A DNA stretch of 64,000 nt from Parabacteroides sp. PH5-46 (GCF_029892785.1 NZ_JARXXA010000002.1:335745-399744), one strand, 5' to 3'. Shown: positions 54,522-63,533, counted from the first letter of the stretch. Numbers and translations: made by a program. Notes: generated by a model not told the origin, from the letters alone.

Positions 54522-55334
54522 CTATATGTGAGGTATATTATTTCCGATTATCAGTGAGCTCATGGAAATGGATCCGGCCACTATCATGTCATTGAATATC
54601 TCTACCTTGTCCTCCGGTTCTTGCAAGCCGAGAGCATAAATCAAAGGGATGTAGTGTTCTTCGCTGGGTATTCCAAGATGGGCTTCCGAAGTTAGCGTAC
54701 GGTAGTTGATCATTGAAGTGTGATCGCCGGCCAGAATTTTCTTTTTCATTACATCGTTTAGTGTTCCGGCCCATTCATATGCAAACTCATAATTAAAACC
54801 TTCTTTGTTGGGACGGGCAAAGCGTAGATTGTGCACCATATTGCCGCTTCCGGCAATCAACATACCCTTGCGGCGGAGAAATGACAGTTCTTTTCCAAGA
54901 TTATAGTGGAATTGCATATCCCGGGTATAATCAATACTTAGTTGTACAACCGGAATATCAGCATCCGGATACATATGTTTCAAGAATGACCATGTGCCAT
55001 GATCCAAGCCCCATCGATAGTCTTTTTCTATTTCGGATATTTTTATACGATTATAAAGTATATCAGCCAGCTGAGGTGAGCCGGAGGCAGGGTATTGTTG
55101 CCTGAACAATTCTTCGGGGAAGCCTCCGAAATCGTGGATAGTCTTAGGTTTATCCATGGCTGTAGCCATGGATAAACCGGTTTCCCAGTGAGCCGAGATG
55201 CATAATATAGCTTCAGGGCGAGGTAAGATTTTCCCCACTTCTTTCCATTTCCTTGAAAAGGGATTGTCTTCGATAGCGTTCATAGGTGTTCCGTGCCCAA
55301 TGAACAAAACAGGCATTACCACTTCGTTGTCCAT
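54522..55334 (-). CDS. ygiD: DODA/LigB-type extradiol ring-cleavage dioxygenase
   Basis: 270 residues. Family motifs with metal-binding histidines: FIGHGTPMNAI, ISAHWETGL, DHGTWSFLKHMYPDAD and SGNMVHNLRFA. YgiD-type enzymes are zinc- or iron-dependent and cleave catechol-like rings such as DOPA; the physiological substrate in gut bacteria is not known. The first half is GC-poor of unusual motifs otherwise. It stands alone, 40 bases after the M28 peptidase stop in the same direction. Confidence 0.85.
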   Translation of the reverse strand: MDNEVVMPVLFIGHGTPMNAIEDNPFSRKWKEVGKILPRPEAILCISAHWETGLSMATAMDKPKTIHDFGGFPEELFRQQYPASGSPQLADILYNRIKISEIEKDYRWGLDHGTWSFLKHMYPDADIPVVQLSIDYTRDMQFHYNLGKELSFLRRKGMLIAGSGNMVHNLRFARPNKEGFNYEFAYEWAGTLNDVMKKKILAGDHTSMINYRTLTSEAHLGIPSEEHYIPLIYALGLQEPEDKVEIFNDMIVAGSISMSSLIIGNNIPHI

Positions 55335-55374
55335 ATACTTTCATGTAAGATGCTATCATATAAACAATCTTATA

Positions 55375-56598
55375 TTAGAATAGTTTTAACTCCCTTATCA
55401 ATGCTGCTATGCCAAGAGCGCACTCTGCAATCCGTTCGTAATTGACTATCTCGAGATTGTCTTTCGGAGTATGGGTAATCTCCTGGCATTCCATATTCTC
55501 TATAAACCATTGCGAGCTGACGGCGATTGCCGGGCAGCCGTTTTGCAAGAACATACTATGGTCGCCCTGATACCACGGAAGCCCTTCAACAATTTCAGGA
55601 GTATCCCTAAGTACTTTATGTAGTGTGTTGAGTATATTTTCAGGAAGATCGAAAGCAGAGAAGCAGGAAAGACCGTCTTTGTATCCTGCTCCGTCTATGT
55701 TTATATTCAGTAGTATATCGCTGAACGTTCCGGTATTCTGTTCCATGTATTTTACCTGTCCCGGTGCGCCGTAATAATCTTCGCCATTCAGGATCACTAA
55801 TTCTGTCGGAAGGTTAAGAGGTTGTTCCTTAAGTAATTTTGCTAACAACAAAACGATTGCCACACCTGTCCCGTTATCTATTGCTCCCGACGTATTGATT
55901 TTTGTATCTATGTGAGCGGTGATAACAATTCGATCTTTGACTTGCTTGGTGTTTCTTCCGATTACGTTGAATGCTGTTTCGGGAATACGGATCGCTCTAG
56001 ACTCGAGTTCTACCGTTTGACCTGTGCAGGAGAGTAGCTTTTCGCCTTCGGTATCTTTCATGTAGACCGATGGAATATCGAAATCGCCATCCTCGAACAA
56101 AGGGAAGGGGTAAATGCCGCCTGCAGTTGCCGAATTGCGTTCCGTAGCACAAACGAGGGCTTTGGGGTTGCCTTTCTCCAACAAGGAGATAATGTGTTGA
56201 TGCTCTTCGGGATTCCAAAAGGGGAAGTGCTTCGGGGCTATTTGTTGTGACGCAATCTCTCCGTAAAGAAGGACGATTTTATCCTTAATATTGGTCTGTT
56301 CCAGTTGGCCGATAGTATTGATTGCAATCAGTTCGCCTTGTGCAGAACACCCTAAAGAGTAGTGAGACGAATATACCTCGAATGACTGACCGTTACAGCT
56401 CAATGCTGCGCCATTGGTTTTCCAGTCAATAACCGATAGTTCGGTTGCTTCGGTTTCCCAGCCTGACTCTTTCAAAACTTTCTTTGCATAGATTGTTGCC
56501 TTGCGGTTTTCTGTACTTCCAACCCGGCGTTCGCCAATTTCGGAACATAACACCTGTAAATGTGATTTTGCTTTCTCTGTTAATGTCTTTTTGTCCAT
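55375..56598 (-). CDS. M28-family zinc aminopeptidase
   Basis: 407 residues, no signal peptide, so cytoplasmic. A PA-domain-like insertion (about 80-200) is followed by the M28 catalytic core: ITAHIDTK (His and metal-bridging HxD), GAIDNGTGVA (bridging Asp), LNGEDYYG (catalytic Glu), and a terminal EITHTPKDN (last His ligand). It should remove N-terminal residues from peptides. Its promoter carries a 17-bp motif shared with the promoter of the adjacent araC-type gene, implying common control. Confidence 0.85.
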   Translation of the reverse strand: MDKKTLTEKAKSHLQVLCSEIGERRVGSTENRKATIYAKKVLKESGWETEATELSVIDWKTNGAALSCNGQSFEVYSSHYSLGCSAQGELIAINTIGQLEQTNIKDKIVLLYGEIASQQIAPKHFPFWNPEEHQHIISLLEKGNPKALVCATERNSATAGGIYPFPLFEDGDFDIPSVYMKDTEGEKLLSCTGQTVELESRAIRIPETAFNVIGRNTKQVKDRIVITAHIDTKINTSGAIDNGTGVAIVLLLAKLLKEQPLNLPTELVILNGEDYYGAPGQVKYMEQNTGTFSDILLNINIDGAGYKDGLSCFSAFDLPENILNTLHKVLRDTPEIVEGLPWYQGDHSMFLQNGCPAIAVSSQWFIENMECQEITHTPKDNLEIVNYERIAECALGIAALIRELKLF

Positions 56599-56625
56599 GA
56601 CTTTAATTCTTTAATAATGAGAAAG

Positions 56626-56670
56626 CAAAAGTAGAGATTGAAGAATGGTCAGAATTGTAAAAAAGAGACA
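56626..56670 (-). promoter_or_regulatory. M28 peptidase promoter with 17-bp shared motif
   Basis: Minus strand -7 box TACTTTTG (complement of 56626-56633). The 17-bp sequence ATTGTAAAAAAGAGACA on the plus strand at 56654-56670 begins 20 bases farther upstream, taking the place of the usual -33 box. The identical 17-mer lies at the same distance from the -7 box of the araC-type gene. Confidence 0.65.
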
Positions 56671-56679
56671 AAGTGGTAT

Positions 56680-57474
56680 TTAGTTGAAATAATCAGAATG
56701 AGGGGGACAAGTCTCTAAGTACTCGCTCGGCGTATAGCCGGAAAGAGCCTTGAATTCCTTAATCATATGAGATTGATCGAAATATCCGCATTGGTAAGCC
56801 AAGTCGGTAAGGCTGGTTTGTGGACAGGTCTCAAGCCTATGTAATGCCCGTTGGAAGCGGATTGTTCGGGAAAATTCCTTGGGGTTTGAACCGACATACT
56901 CCGAGAAAATGCGCTGAAACTGTTTGGTGCTCAGGCAGGCAGTATTGGCGAGTAAGGCCACATCAGTCTGACCCGTATTGATCAAGTGGATGGTAGCCTC
57001 TATCCGTTTCAGGTTATATTCGGCAAGACGGCTCAGTCGCTTCAATAGGAACTGCTCGATCAGCAGGATGCATAATGGGTCATCTTCAATGCTTGTTAGC
57101 GAATGTTCCAACTCTGCCAGTTCTTTGTCTCCTAGTTCGTTGGCTGTTACGCGCAGGTTGTTGATCTTATGCATGGGCAAGTCAAAAAAGGCCTTGACGC
57201 CTGCCGGACGAAAGACAACGAAAATCATATTGATTTGCCCGGTATACTCGAGATCGGCAAACGTTTTTTCATGTCCGCTTAGAAATGCACGGGGATGAAG
57301 TTCGTTATCGTGAACGGATAACAGACGATTGCCCCGGTGAAATATCAGATTCATCATACCGGTAGGAACCGTTCGTGCCAACGTTGGAGAATCACAAGCT
57401 GTTTTCAGTAGCCAGTAGTTCTTTATGTATGGCGCAAGCAGTGGCGAGGGCTGTATGATCTTGAATTCTTCCAT
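56680..57474 (-). CDS. AraC-family transcriptional regulator (DUF6597-type N-terminus)
   Basis: 264 residues. An N-terminal beta-rich domain typical of DUF6597 (KIIQPSPLLAPYIKNYWLL ... GMMNLIFHRG) is followed by a C-terminal AraC helix-turn-helix from about residue 160 (VALLANTACLSTKQFQRIFSEYVG and LTDLAYQCGYFDQSHMIKEF). It lies between the M28 peptidase and the divergent PhnA-like gene. Its own promoter and that of the peptidase share an identical 17-bp motif, so I infer autoregulation and control of the peptidase. The inducer is unknown. Confidence 0.85.
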   Translation of the reverse strand: MEEFKIIQPSPLLAPYIKNYWLLKTACDSPTLARTVPTGMMNLIFHRGNRLLSVHDNELHPRAFLSGHEKTFADLEYTGQINMIFVVFRPAGVKAFFDLPMHKINNLRVTANELGDKELAELEHSLTSIEDDPLCILLIEQFLLKRLSRLAEYNLKRIEATIHLINTGQTDVALLANTACLSTKQFQRIFSEYVGSNPKEFSRTIRFQRALHRLETCPQTSLTDLAYQCGYFDQSHMIKEFKALSGYTPSEYLETCPPHSDYFN

Positions 57475-57484
57475 GTTATTTCGG

Positions 57485-57555
57485 CAAAGATATGTGTTTG
57501 TAGAAGTAGTTCATTGTAAAAAAGAGACATTTTTCCCGAATTAAGACTACCTTTG
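57485..57555. promoter_or_regulatory. araC-type / phnA divergent promoter region with 17-bp motif
   Basis: Minus strand -7 box TATCTTTG (complement of 57485-57492), the 17-mer ATTGTAAAAAAGAGACA at 57513-57529, and on the plus strand the phnA-like -7 box TACCTTTG at 57548-57555, 18 bases after the motif. One site could thus act on both divergent genes. Confidence 0.65.
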
Positions 57556-57581
57556 TGCGCTTAAATGATAAGACAAGTAAT

Positions 57582-57911
57582 ATGAGTGATATCCCAAAAT
57601 GTCCGGTTTGTACATCGGAAAATACCTATTTTGACGGAACAATGTACATATGCCCCGATTGTGGTGCAGAGTTTATGAGAGATGAACAGTCGGAAGCAGG
57701 CGATAATATCCCCCGCGACAGCAATGGCGCTGAACTGATGGATGGCGACAGTGTTACTGTAATCAAAGACCTGAAAGTAAAAGGTTCCTCAATGGTGATA
57801 AAGCGTGGTACCAAAGTAAAGAGCATCCGCCTGACAGACGTTCCGGAAGAAGTTGACTGCAAGATAGACGGAAGCTCTATTGTTCTTAAAACCTGTTTTC
57901 TGAAGAAATAA
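57582..57911 (+). CDS. PhnA/YjdM-like zinc-ribbon protein
   Basis: 109 residues from the ATG at 57582 (a GTG at 57555 overlaps the -7 box and is rejected). An N-terminal zinc ribbon CPVCTSENTYFDGTMYICPDC is followed by the compact PhnA domain (DGDSVTVIKDLKVKGSS ... GTKVKSIRL). Named PhnA in Escherichia coli, but its link to phosphonate use is doubtful. It is divergent from the araC-type gene and convergent with the DUF4249 gene, with ten bases between stop codons. Confidence 0.9.
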   Translation: MSDIPKCPVCTSENTYFDGTMYICPDCGAEFMRDEQSEAGDNIPRDSNGAELMDGDSVTVIKDLKVKGSSMVIKRGTKVKSIRLTDVPEEVDCKIDGSSIVLKTCFLKK

Positions 57912-57921
57912 ACCCGAGCAT

Positions 57922-58692
57922 TTACCAGTCGGCTATTATTTCTTTTGTATCACTAGTATAAACACCGAAATAGCCCAATGCGCCTCCTGTTATATTGCTG
58001 GTAGGGTTGGCTAAAGACTCATTGATCCTATTTAGTGATTCAAAATAGGTATAGGCGCCTTTGTCAAGACATTGCATTTCGATACAGACTACATCCCCTT
58101 TCTTGATGTCGTCTCCGCCATTATATTCAGGATCAAAAAGGATCAGGCTACTGTTCTTTTTCCCGTCTGTATCTCTGTCATCCATCACTTCCATACCGGG
58201 CATTCGTTTGCCATTGATAGATAGAATTGCCCGGTAGTAGTTTCTTATTCCCGGAGGATCGTTATAGGTTATTTTAGGGAAATAGGTATCTGTCGTTGTT
58301 TTAAACATTATCATGTCTTCTATCTGTACTGCGTATGGCATAGTCGCTACCGATGTGTATTCTTGTTGTTCTATTTCAACGTTTAGCTGGTAGATTCGTC
58401 CTTCGATGCCTTTTATCTTCGTTGATTCATATAACCCCGAAGCCATTAGTTCTAACGTTTCTTTTTCTCCGGTGTTATCCGAAATGGAAACTATAGCGTT
58501 GCGTACAGGAGGATACTGATTGTCCTCCCCATAATTTTTAGATTCAACAATATTGACCTTAGCAAATTCTCCGAGTGCTATCTGAGCCTCAATAACATAA
58601 CAAGGCTCTGATGTATTTACTTTTAGTTCTACTTCCTGTTCGTAGGAGAAGAAGAGTGAAGCAAGTATAAGGATTGATATTTTGACTTTCAT
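57922..58692 (-). CDS. DUF4249 protein lacking its lipobox cysteine
   Basis: 256 residues from the ATG complementary to 58690-58692. DUF4249 proteins are usually outer-membrane lipoproteins encoded with a TonB-dependent receptor; the beta-rich body (NAIVSISDNTGEKETLEL ... YYRAILSINGKR) fits. The signal segment reads LILASLFFSYEQEVELKV: where relatives have Cys, residue 17 is Tyr (codon TAC, complement of 58642-58644). It follows the broken receptor gene by 14 bases. The operon is probably decaying. Confidence 0.75.
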   Translation of the reverse strand: MKVKISILILASLFFSYEQEVELKVNTSEPCYVIEAQIALGEFAKVNIVESKNYGEDNQYPPVRNAIVSISDNTGEKETLELMASGLYESTKIKGIEGRIYQLNVEIEQQEYTSVATMPYAVQIEDMIMFKTTTDTYFPKITYNDPPGIRNYYRAILSINGKRMPGMEVMDDRDTDGKKNSSLILFDPEYNGGDDIKKGDVVCIEMQCLDKGAYTYFESLNRINESLANPTSNITGGALGYFGVYTSDTKEIIADW

Positions 58693-58706
58693 ATGACGAT
58701 TGTTGT

Positions 58707-60072
58707 TTAAAATTTGAAATTCCATGAGACGGACGGCATAAATTTGAATAATGAATATTGATAAGTAGATAACTTATTGGGGTCATCTTTATTTGTCTTA
58801 AATTCTATCATGTACGGATTTTCCCTGCCGTAAGCATTATAAAGTCCGATAGATAGTTCGGATGTGAACCTCTTTGTTTCCTTTAGGACTTTAGTCGCTT
58901 CTAAGTCAAGACGATGATAAGCGGGAGCCCTGTAGCCGTTACGTTCGGTGAAATAAGGAATTTCGTAGCCGTCTACCGGATATTTTCCACTGGGGTAAGA
59001 AACCGCATTTCCTGTATAATAGACCCATGCCGCAGAGAATGACCACTTATCGCTGAGTTCGTACATGCCGACAACGGATATGTCATGCGTCCGGTCTTGT
59101 GTGGCGTTATACCATTTGTTCTGATTTATCCCGTCTATCTTCTTTTCGGATTTCGATAAGGTATAGGATATCCAACCCGTGAACCGCCCCGTTCGTTTCC
59201 TTAATAAAAACTCAACGCCATACGCTCTTCCTTTTCCAAACAATAACTCTGTCTCTATATCATCTTTGCGTGAAGTATTCGCATTATCCTTAAAGTCGAT
59301 CTGGTTTTTCATCTCTTTATAATAACCCTCGACACTGAACTCAAACCGATTGTCTGCGAAATTGCGGAAATAACCCAATGACGCCTGATCGGCAATCTGA
59401 GGTTTGATATAGTTGGAACTGGAAGTCCACCGCTCCGATAATTCGCTCATCGCACTGTTCGACAGTAAATGCATATTCTGTGTCGTTCGCGCATAAGATG
59501 CTTTCAGAGAAGAGTTATTGCTCAAGTTGTAATTGACGGAGATACGGGGTTCGATATTAAAATAGGTTTTTACTATCTTGCCTGATTTATAAAATGTAGT
59601 ATCAATTACATTATGATTCTGATCCAACGTATAGAAGCTACCTTTACCAAGTACCGAAAATGCAGATGCTCTAAGTCCATACAGTAACTCCAATTTATCA
59701 GAAAGTTTAAACTGATGGCTTACGTAAACTCCATTTTCCCATGAGTAACGGTTCTGAAGGGTTCTGTCGGTTCCTGCATTTTCTTCATATTTGTATTTGC
59801 CGGGGCCTATATTATGATAGGTGCTACTATATCCGAAGCGCAATGTACTTTTCTCGGAAGAGAAGAGAGAGAAATCTTGTTTTAAGATATAATCATTGAT
59901 ATCCGTTGAGACTTTCATATCTACATCCATGTTTTCCTCGGCTTTTGTAGAGTAGTTATTATAGATTAAGGATGTATTCATCAATAATTTACTGTTGAAA
60001 TTCCTACTCCAGCGCATGGCACCTGATAGATTGCCATAACTATTATTAAAGTGTAAAAGTTCGGACTTGATC
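58707..60072 (-). pseudogene. TonB-dependent receptor, 3' fragment cut by the insertion sequence
   Basis: The frame continues from the insertion boundary (IKSELLHFNNSYGN) to the barrel C-terminus SVSWNFKF. It contains barrel strands such as YSTKAEENMDVDMKV and the terminal aromatic strand. A spurious ATG inside the insertion sequence end (complement of 60090-60092) lets the fragment look like an independent gene, but it has no signal peptide, plug or TonB box. Joined to 61381-62400 it gives one DUF4249-associated receptor. See the 5' fragment for the second lesion. Confidence 0.88.
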
Positions 60073-60091
60073 TGACAGTAGGGCAAATTCA

Positions 60092-61303
60092 TCAGATTTG
60101 CATATTTGGGTTTTCTAAGACATAATTTCTTGGAATAGTAAGATTATTAGAGGGGGATTTTCGTCCCCCTTGACCATTCCAGTCAGTCAGGTTATTTCTG
60201 ACGGGTTGCTCCCCAGCAGAGCCCGTTTCCACTTCACCTGACAGGGGCAAAGATACAACATTTTGATAATGATTTGATAATAGCTTTTCTTTTGCCAGAT
60301 ACAGACTGTCATTCCAAGTCTGCATGGGGGTTTTGCCATAACAATGTTTACCCGAATGCGGTCTTTCGTTGTTGTAATACTCCAACCAAACATCAAGATC
60401 AGTTTGTAGTTCTTCTATCGTGCTATAAATCTTTTTACGAAAAGCGGTTGCATAGAACTCGTCTTGCATCGTTCTGTGGAAACGTTCACAAATCCCATTT
60501 GTTTGAGGACTTTTGGCTTTTGTTTTCGTATGATCAATATCCTCTATAGCAAGATATAACTGAAACTCATGATGCTCTCTTGCTCCACAATACTCGGTAC
60601 CTCTGTCGGTCAAAATACGCATTAAAGGAATAACATACTGGTCGTACATAGGAACAACTCTATCATTGAGCATATCAGCAGCTACCAAGGCTAACTTTCG
60701 GTCATAAAGCTTTGCCGTAGCCACTTTGGAGTAAGTGTCGATAAATGTTTGCTGGTAGATTTTGCCAACACCTTTGATATAACCAACGTAGTAAGTGTCC
60801 TGTGCACCAAGAAAACCTGGATGATGTGTTTCTATTTCGCCATGAGCGACCTTCTCTTCTTTGGCTTTTTCCAATGCTACAACTTGTGATTCCGTAAGGA
60901 TTAAGCCTTCTTGTGCAACTTTAGCTTCAAGAGCTTTGAGTCGCTTTTGGAAGGTCTCCAAATCATGGCGAAGCCAGACACAACGAACTCCACAAGGGGA
61001 GACGAACATCCCTTCTTTCTTTAGCTCGTTGGAAGCTCTGGTTTGACCAAATGCAGGGTTTTCAATGGCAAAGGCAACAACCCGCTCTTCGATATGCGCC
61101 TCTATGCGATTCTTGATATTGGGGACTCGGCGATTCATATCTCGAAGAGCTGCTTCACCTCCTTCTGCAAACAAATCTTTGTAACGATAGAAGGTTTCTC
61201 TACTATAACCTAAATACTTGCAGGCTCTTGATACATTGCCTAATTCTTCGGCTAAGGATAGTAATCCTAAGCGGCTTTTAATTACTTTTGTTTCTAAACT
61301 CAT
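60092..61303 (-). CDS. DDE transposase, IS481-like
   Basis: 403 residues from the ATG complementary to 61301-61303; the frame extends to 61348 over the hairpin region. An N-terminal helix-turn-helix (RACKYLGYSRETFYRYKDLF) is followed by the rve-type catalytic core: first Asp in GAQDTYYVGY, second in ILTDRGTEYCG, Glu in TNGICERFHRTM. The tail runs nearly to the element end. Intact, so the element may still be mobile. Confidence 0.9.
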   Translation of the reverse strand: MSLETKVIKSRLGLLSLAEELGNVSRACKYLGYSRETFYRYKDLFAEGGEAALRDMNRRVPNIKNRIEAHIEERVVAFAIENPAFGQTRASNELKKEGMFVSPCGVRCVWLRHDLETFQKRLKALEAKVAQEGLILTESQVVALEKAKEEKVAHGEIETHHPGFLGAQDTYYVGYIKGVGKIYQQTFIDTYSKVATAKLYDRKLALVAADMLNDRVVPMYDQYVIPLMRILTDRGTEYCGAREHHEFQLYLAIEDIDHTKTKAKSPQTNGICERFHRTMQDEFYATAFRKKIYSTIEELQTDLDVWLEYYNNERPHSGKHCYGKTPMQTWNDSLYLAKEKLLSNHYQNVVSLPLSGEVETGSAGEQPVRNNLTDWNGQGGRKSPSNNLTIPRNYVLENPNMQI

Positions 61304-61306
61304 TTC

Positions 61307-61380
61307 TGACAGTTTTAAAGGGTAAAACTTTTTTGTTCTATTTAGCAATACAAACTTAATTGTTTGCCCTTTAACTGTCA
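61307..61380 (-). promoter_or_regulatory. Inverted repeat over the transposase leader
   Basis: Plus strand TGACAGTTTTAAAGGGTAAAAC (in two parts: 61307-61317 and 61318-61328) is an inverted near-copy of the terminal repeat 61362-61380. In a transcript entering from the receptor gene the two arms can fold, ending three bases before the transposase ATG. Confidence 0.45.
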
Positions 61381-62400
61381 GATCAGATCGAAACTATTTC
61401 AATTAAAGAGATTCTTCATACCTACAACATCCCTCCCCCAATAACCGGATACGGTTAACCGATCTTTGTCTGACAAGTTGAAATTCATTTTCATATTTAA
61501 GTCGTAGAAATAAAGAGAGGTACTTTTTGCATCTTCTGCGCCAATTGCTTTCGCTACTAAATCTGCGTATGTTCTGCGTCCGGCAATAACAAAGGATGAT
61601 TTTCCTTTTTGAATAGGGCCGTCAATACTAAGTTTGGAAGAGATAAGCCCAATTCCTCCGTTGAAGTTGTATTTTTCCATGTCACCATCCATTGCTTGAA
61701 TATCAATCACAGAAGACAGTCTCTCTCCATATTGTGCAGGCATCGCTCCTTTGTAAAGAGTTGCATTTTTAATTACATCCGAATTGAATGTAGAGAAGAA
61801 CCCCATCAGGTGAGAAGTATTATAAAGAGGAATGTTGTCCAGAAGGATTGAGTTCTGATCCGAACTTCCTCCCCGAACATATATACCACTACTTCCTTCG
61901 CCTGTTGATCTTACTCCTGGCAATAGTTGGATGGACTTGATAATGTCTTTCTCTCCTAATAATACCGGAAGTTTATTTCTCTCCTTTATACTGATTTTCT
62001 CTACCCCGCTTTGTACGCTTGTTACGTTTTCATCTGCCTTTCGTCCGGAAACGACTACTTCTTGCAAACTGTGAGTAGATGTTTTCAGGAATATATCCTG
62101 TGTGATATCAGCATTTATCTGAAGTTTTATTTCTTCCTTATCGTACCCCATATAAGATATGATAAGAATGGCTTCGCCCGGAGATACTTTAATCTTATAT
62201 TCACCATCCACATCCGTTATTGCCCCGTTAGACTCGTTTCCCTGCTCTACAACTGTTACTCCAATTAGTAACTCTCGGCTTTCATGGTCTCTTATTGTAC
62301 CTGAAACGACATACTCTTTTTTACTGCTTTGTGCTATGCCATTGTGTGCCAGCAACAAAAACAATATTACTAAAAACATGAATCTTTGTTTGATTGTCAT
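61381..62400 (-). pseudogene. TonB-dependent receptor, 5' fragment with premature stop
   Basis: Signal peptide ending near GIAQSS, a carboxypeptidase-like regulatory domain (GTIRDHESRELLIGVTVVEQ), a motif LQEVVVSGRK before the plug, and the plug domain (PGVRSTGEGSSGIYVRGG ... LLDNIPLYNTSHL). The frame stops at TGA (complement of 61399-61401) 15 bases before the duplicated target. Beyond the TGA the same frame reads NSFDLI and continues into the 3' fragment. So the gene is broken twice: a nonsense codon and the insertion sequence. Confidence 0.88.
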
Positions 62401-62432
62401 ATACGTCTTTTTGCTCTTAATGATTTACAATG

Positions 62433-62480
62433 CAAAAGAACGTAAAGGAGGAATAAGCTTTCAGCCCATATAGACTATAT
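62433..62480 (-). promoter_or_regulatory. Receptor promoter with palindromic site
   Basis: A near-consensus -7 box TTCTTTTG (complement of 62433-62440; second base T instead of A) lies 33 bases before the receptor start. Farther upstream the perfect inverted repeat ATATAG-A-CTATAT sits at 62468-62480, a likely binding site for the adjacent AraC-family regulator. Confidence 0.45.
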
Positions 62481-62509
62481 CCTATCCCTTTCGGACAAAT
62501 GGAAACAAA

Positions 62510-63472
62510 TCAAGTCAATTGGGTTTCTTTCGGATTGAAACCGAATTGCTTTCTGTAGGCTGATGAGAATTTGCTTAGGTTGTTATATCCGATTGTATAT
62601 CCTACGTCGGCTATGGAGTTTCCACTTTCAATCATTCTTTTTGCCAATTCCATCCGCTCTTGCTGAAAGTATTGGAAAATGGACTTTCCGTAGAATACTT
62701 TAAAATTAGATTTCAGCTTTGTTGGGCTTATTCCAAACTCTTCAGATATGGACTGTATCGTTGGGCAACCTTCTACGAAGTTTTTTGTCAGTTTTTCCCG
62801 GATTTCAAGTAAAAGGTTAATATCCTGTTGATTCTTGATTACTTCCTTTAGAGGGGTATTCTTTCTGTAATCAAAGATTGAGAGGGTCTTTGCTAAAAGT
62901 TCGGTAGAGATAGCCCCGAACAATAATCTTTTATAGGGAGAGTTTGATTCGTAAGTCGTGAAGAGGTTCTTTGCCAACTGTAGGATAGTTGCCGTCATCT
63001 TCTCAAAAATAAAAAAAGGATGAACGGTTGTCGTTTTATTTAATATTAGCGAGTCGTCACTGTGGTTTTGTTCTATCCAATCAGGGGATAAGTGGAAAGA
63101 TAATACCTGAAACCGATATCCTGCCTTGATATAATTTGTGTCGAAAGAGTGGGAGGTAGAAACATAAATGCCGTCAGTAATAACATGCTTCTCTTCTTCA
63201 TCCTTAACAACTGAAAAACTGGATGGTGTATGGATCAGGTATTTTATTATAATTCCTTTATTCTCTGATTTCTGTCTGTGAACATATACATCTTTATTTA
63301 GTGTAATATCTGTCATAACCATATCAAGCCCCTTTTCAAGTCTAAAGGCTTCAAAATATCCCTTCCCACGAGCCGGGTTAATGCAAATCTTATTACCGTC
63401 TATTGAAGAGTCAAAGAACCTGGCAATTGACTTAAGCCATTCTTCTGTTGGAATTAAAGCGATATAATCCAT
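62510..63472 (-). CDS. AraC-family transcriptional regulator (PchR-like)
   Basis: 320 residues. The N-terminal part is a sensor domain (about 1-210) with the KGYFEAFRLEKGLDMVMTD segment typical of PchR-like regulators of receptor genes; the C-terminal AraC domain has PTIQSISEEFGISPTKLKSNF and SIADVGYTIGYNNLSKFSSAY. It lies upstream of, and in the same direction as, the receptor operon, 109 bases from its start. It probably activates that receptor/DUF4249 operon. The regulator itself looks intact even though its target is broken. Confidence 0.85.
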   Translation of the reverse strand: MDYIALIPTEEWLKSIARFFDSSIDGNKICINPARGKGYFEAFRLEKGLDMVMTDITLNKDVYVHRQKSENKGIIIKYLIHTPSSFSVVKDEEEKHVITDGIYVSTSHSFDTNYIKAGYRFQVLSFHLSPDWIEQNHSDDSLILNKTTTVHPFFIFEKMTATILQLAKNLFTTYESNSPYKRLLFGAISTELLAKTLSIFDYRKNTPLKEVIKNQQDINLLLEIREKLTKNFVEGCPTIQSISEEFGISPTKLKSNFKVFYGKSIFQYFQQERMELAKRMIESGNSIADVGYTIGYNNLSKFSSAYRKQFGFNPKETQLT

Positions 63473-63533
63473 GAATTGAGCTGGTTAGTTGAGATTGTTG
63501 TATTATTAAAACTATTAATATAACGACTAAAAG

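Larger units (their letters stand above)
60073..61380 (-). mobile_element. 1308-bp insertion sequence, IS481-like, inside a TonB receptor gene
   Basis: Ends are TGACAGTAGGGCAAA (plus strand from 60073) and, inverted, TGACAGTTAAAGGGCAAA at 61380; they match except for a 3-base gap. The target was duplicated: GATC at 60069-60072 and at 61381-61384. One transposase fills the element on the minus strand. An extra inverted copy of the end lies inside the right end (61307-61328). The element interrupts the receptor frame. Confidence 0.92.

Noticed and set aside
60092..60396. Independent second receptor gene starting at 60092
   Set aside because: Its ATG lies in the insertion sequence end; the coding part is the continuation of the interrupted receptor.
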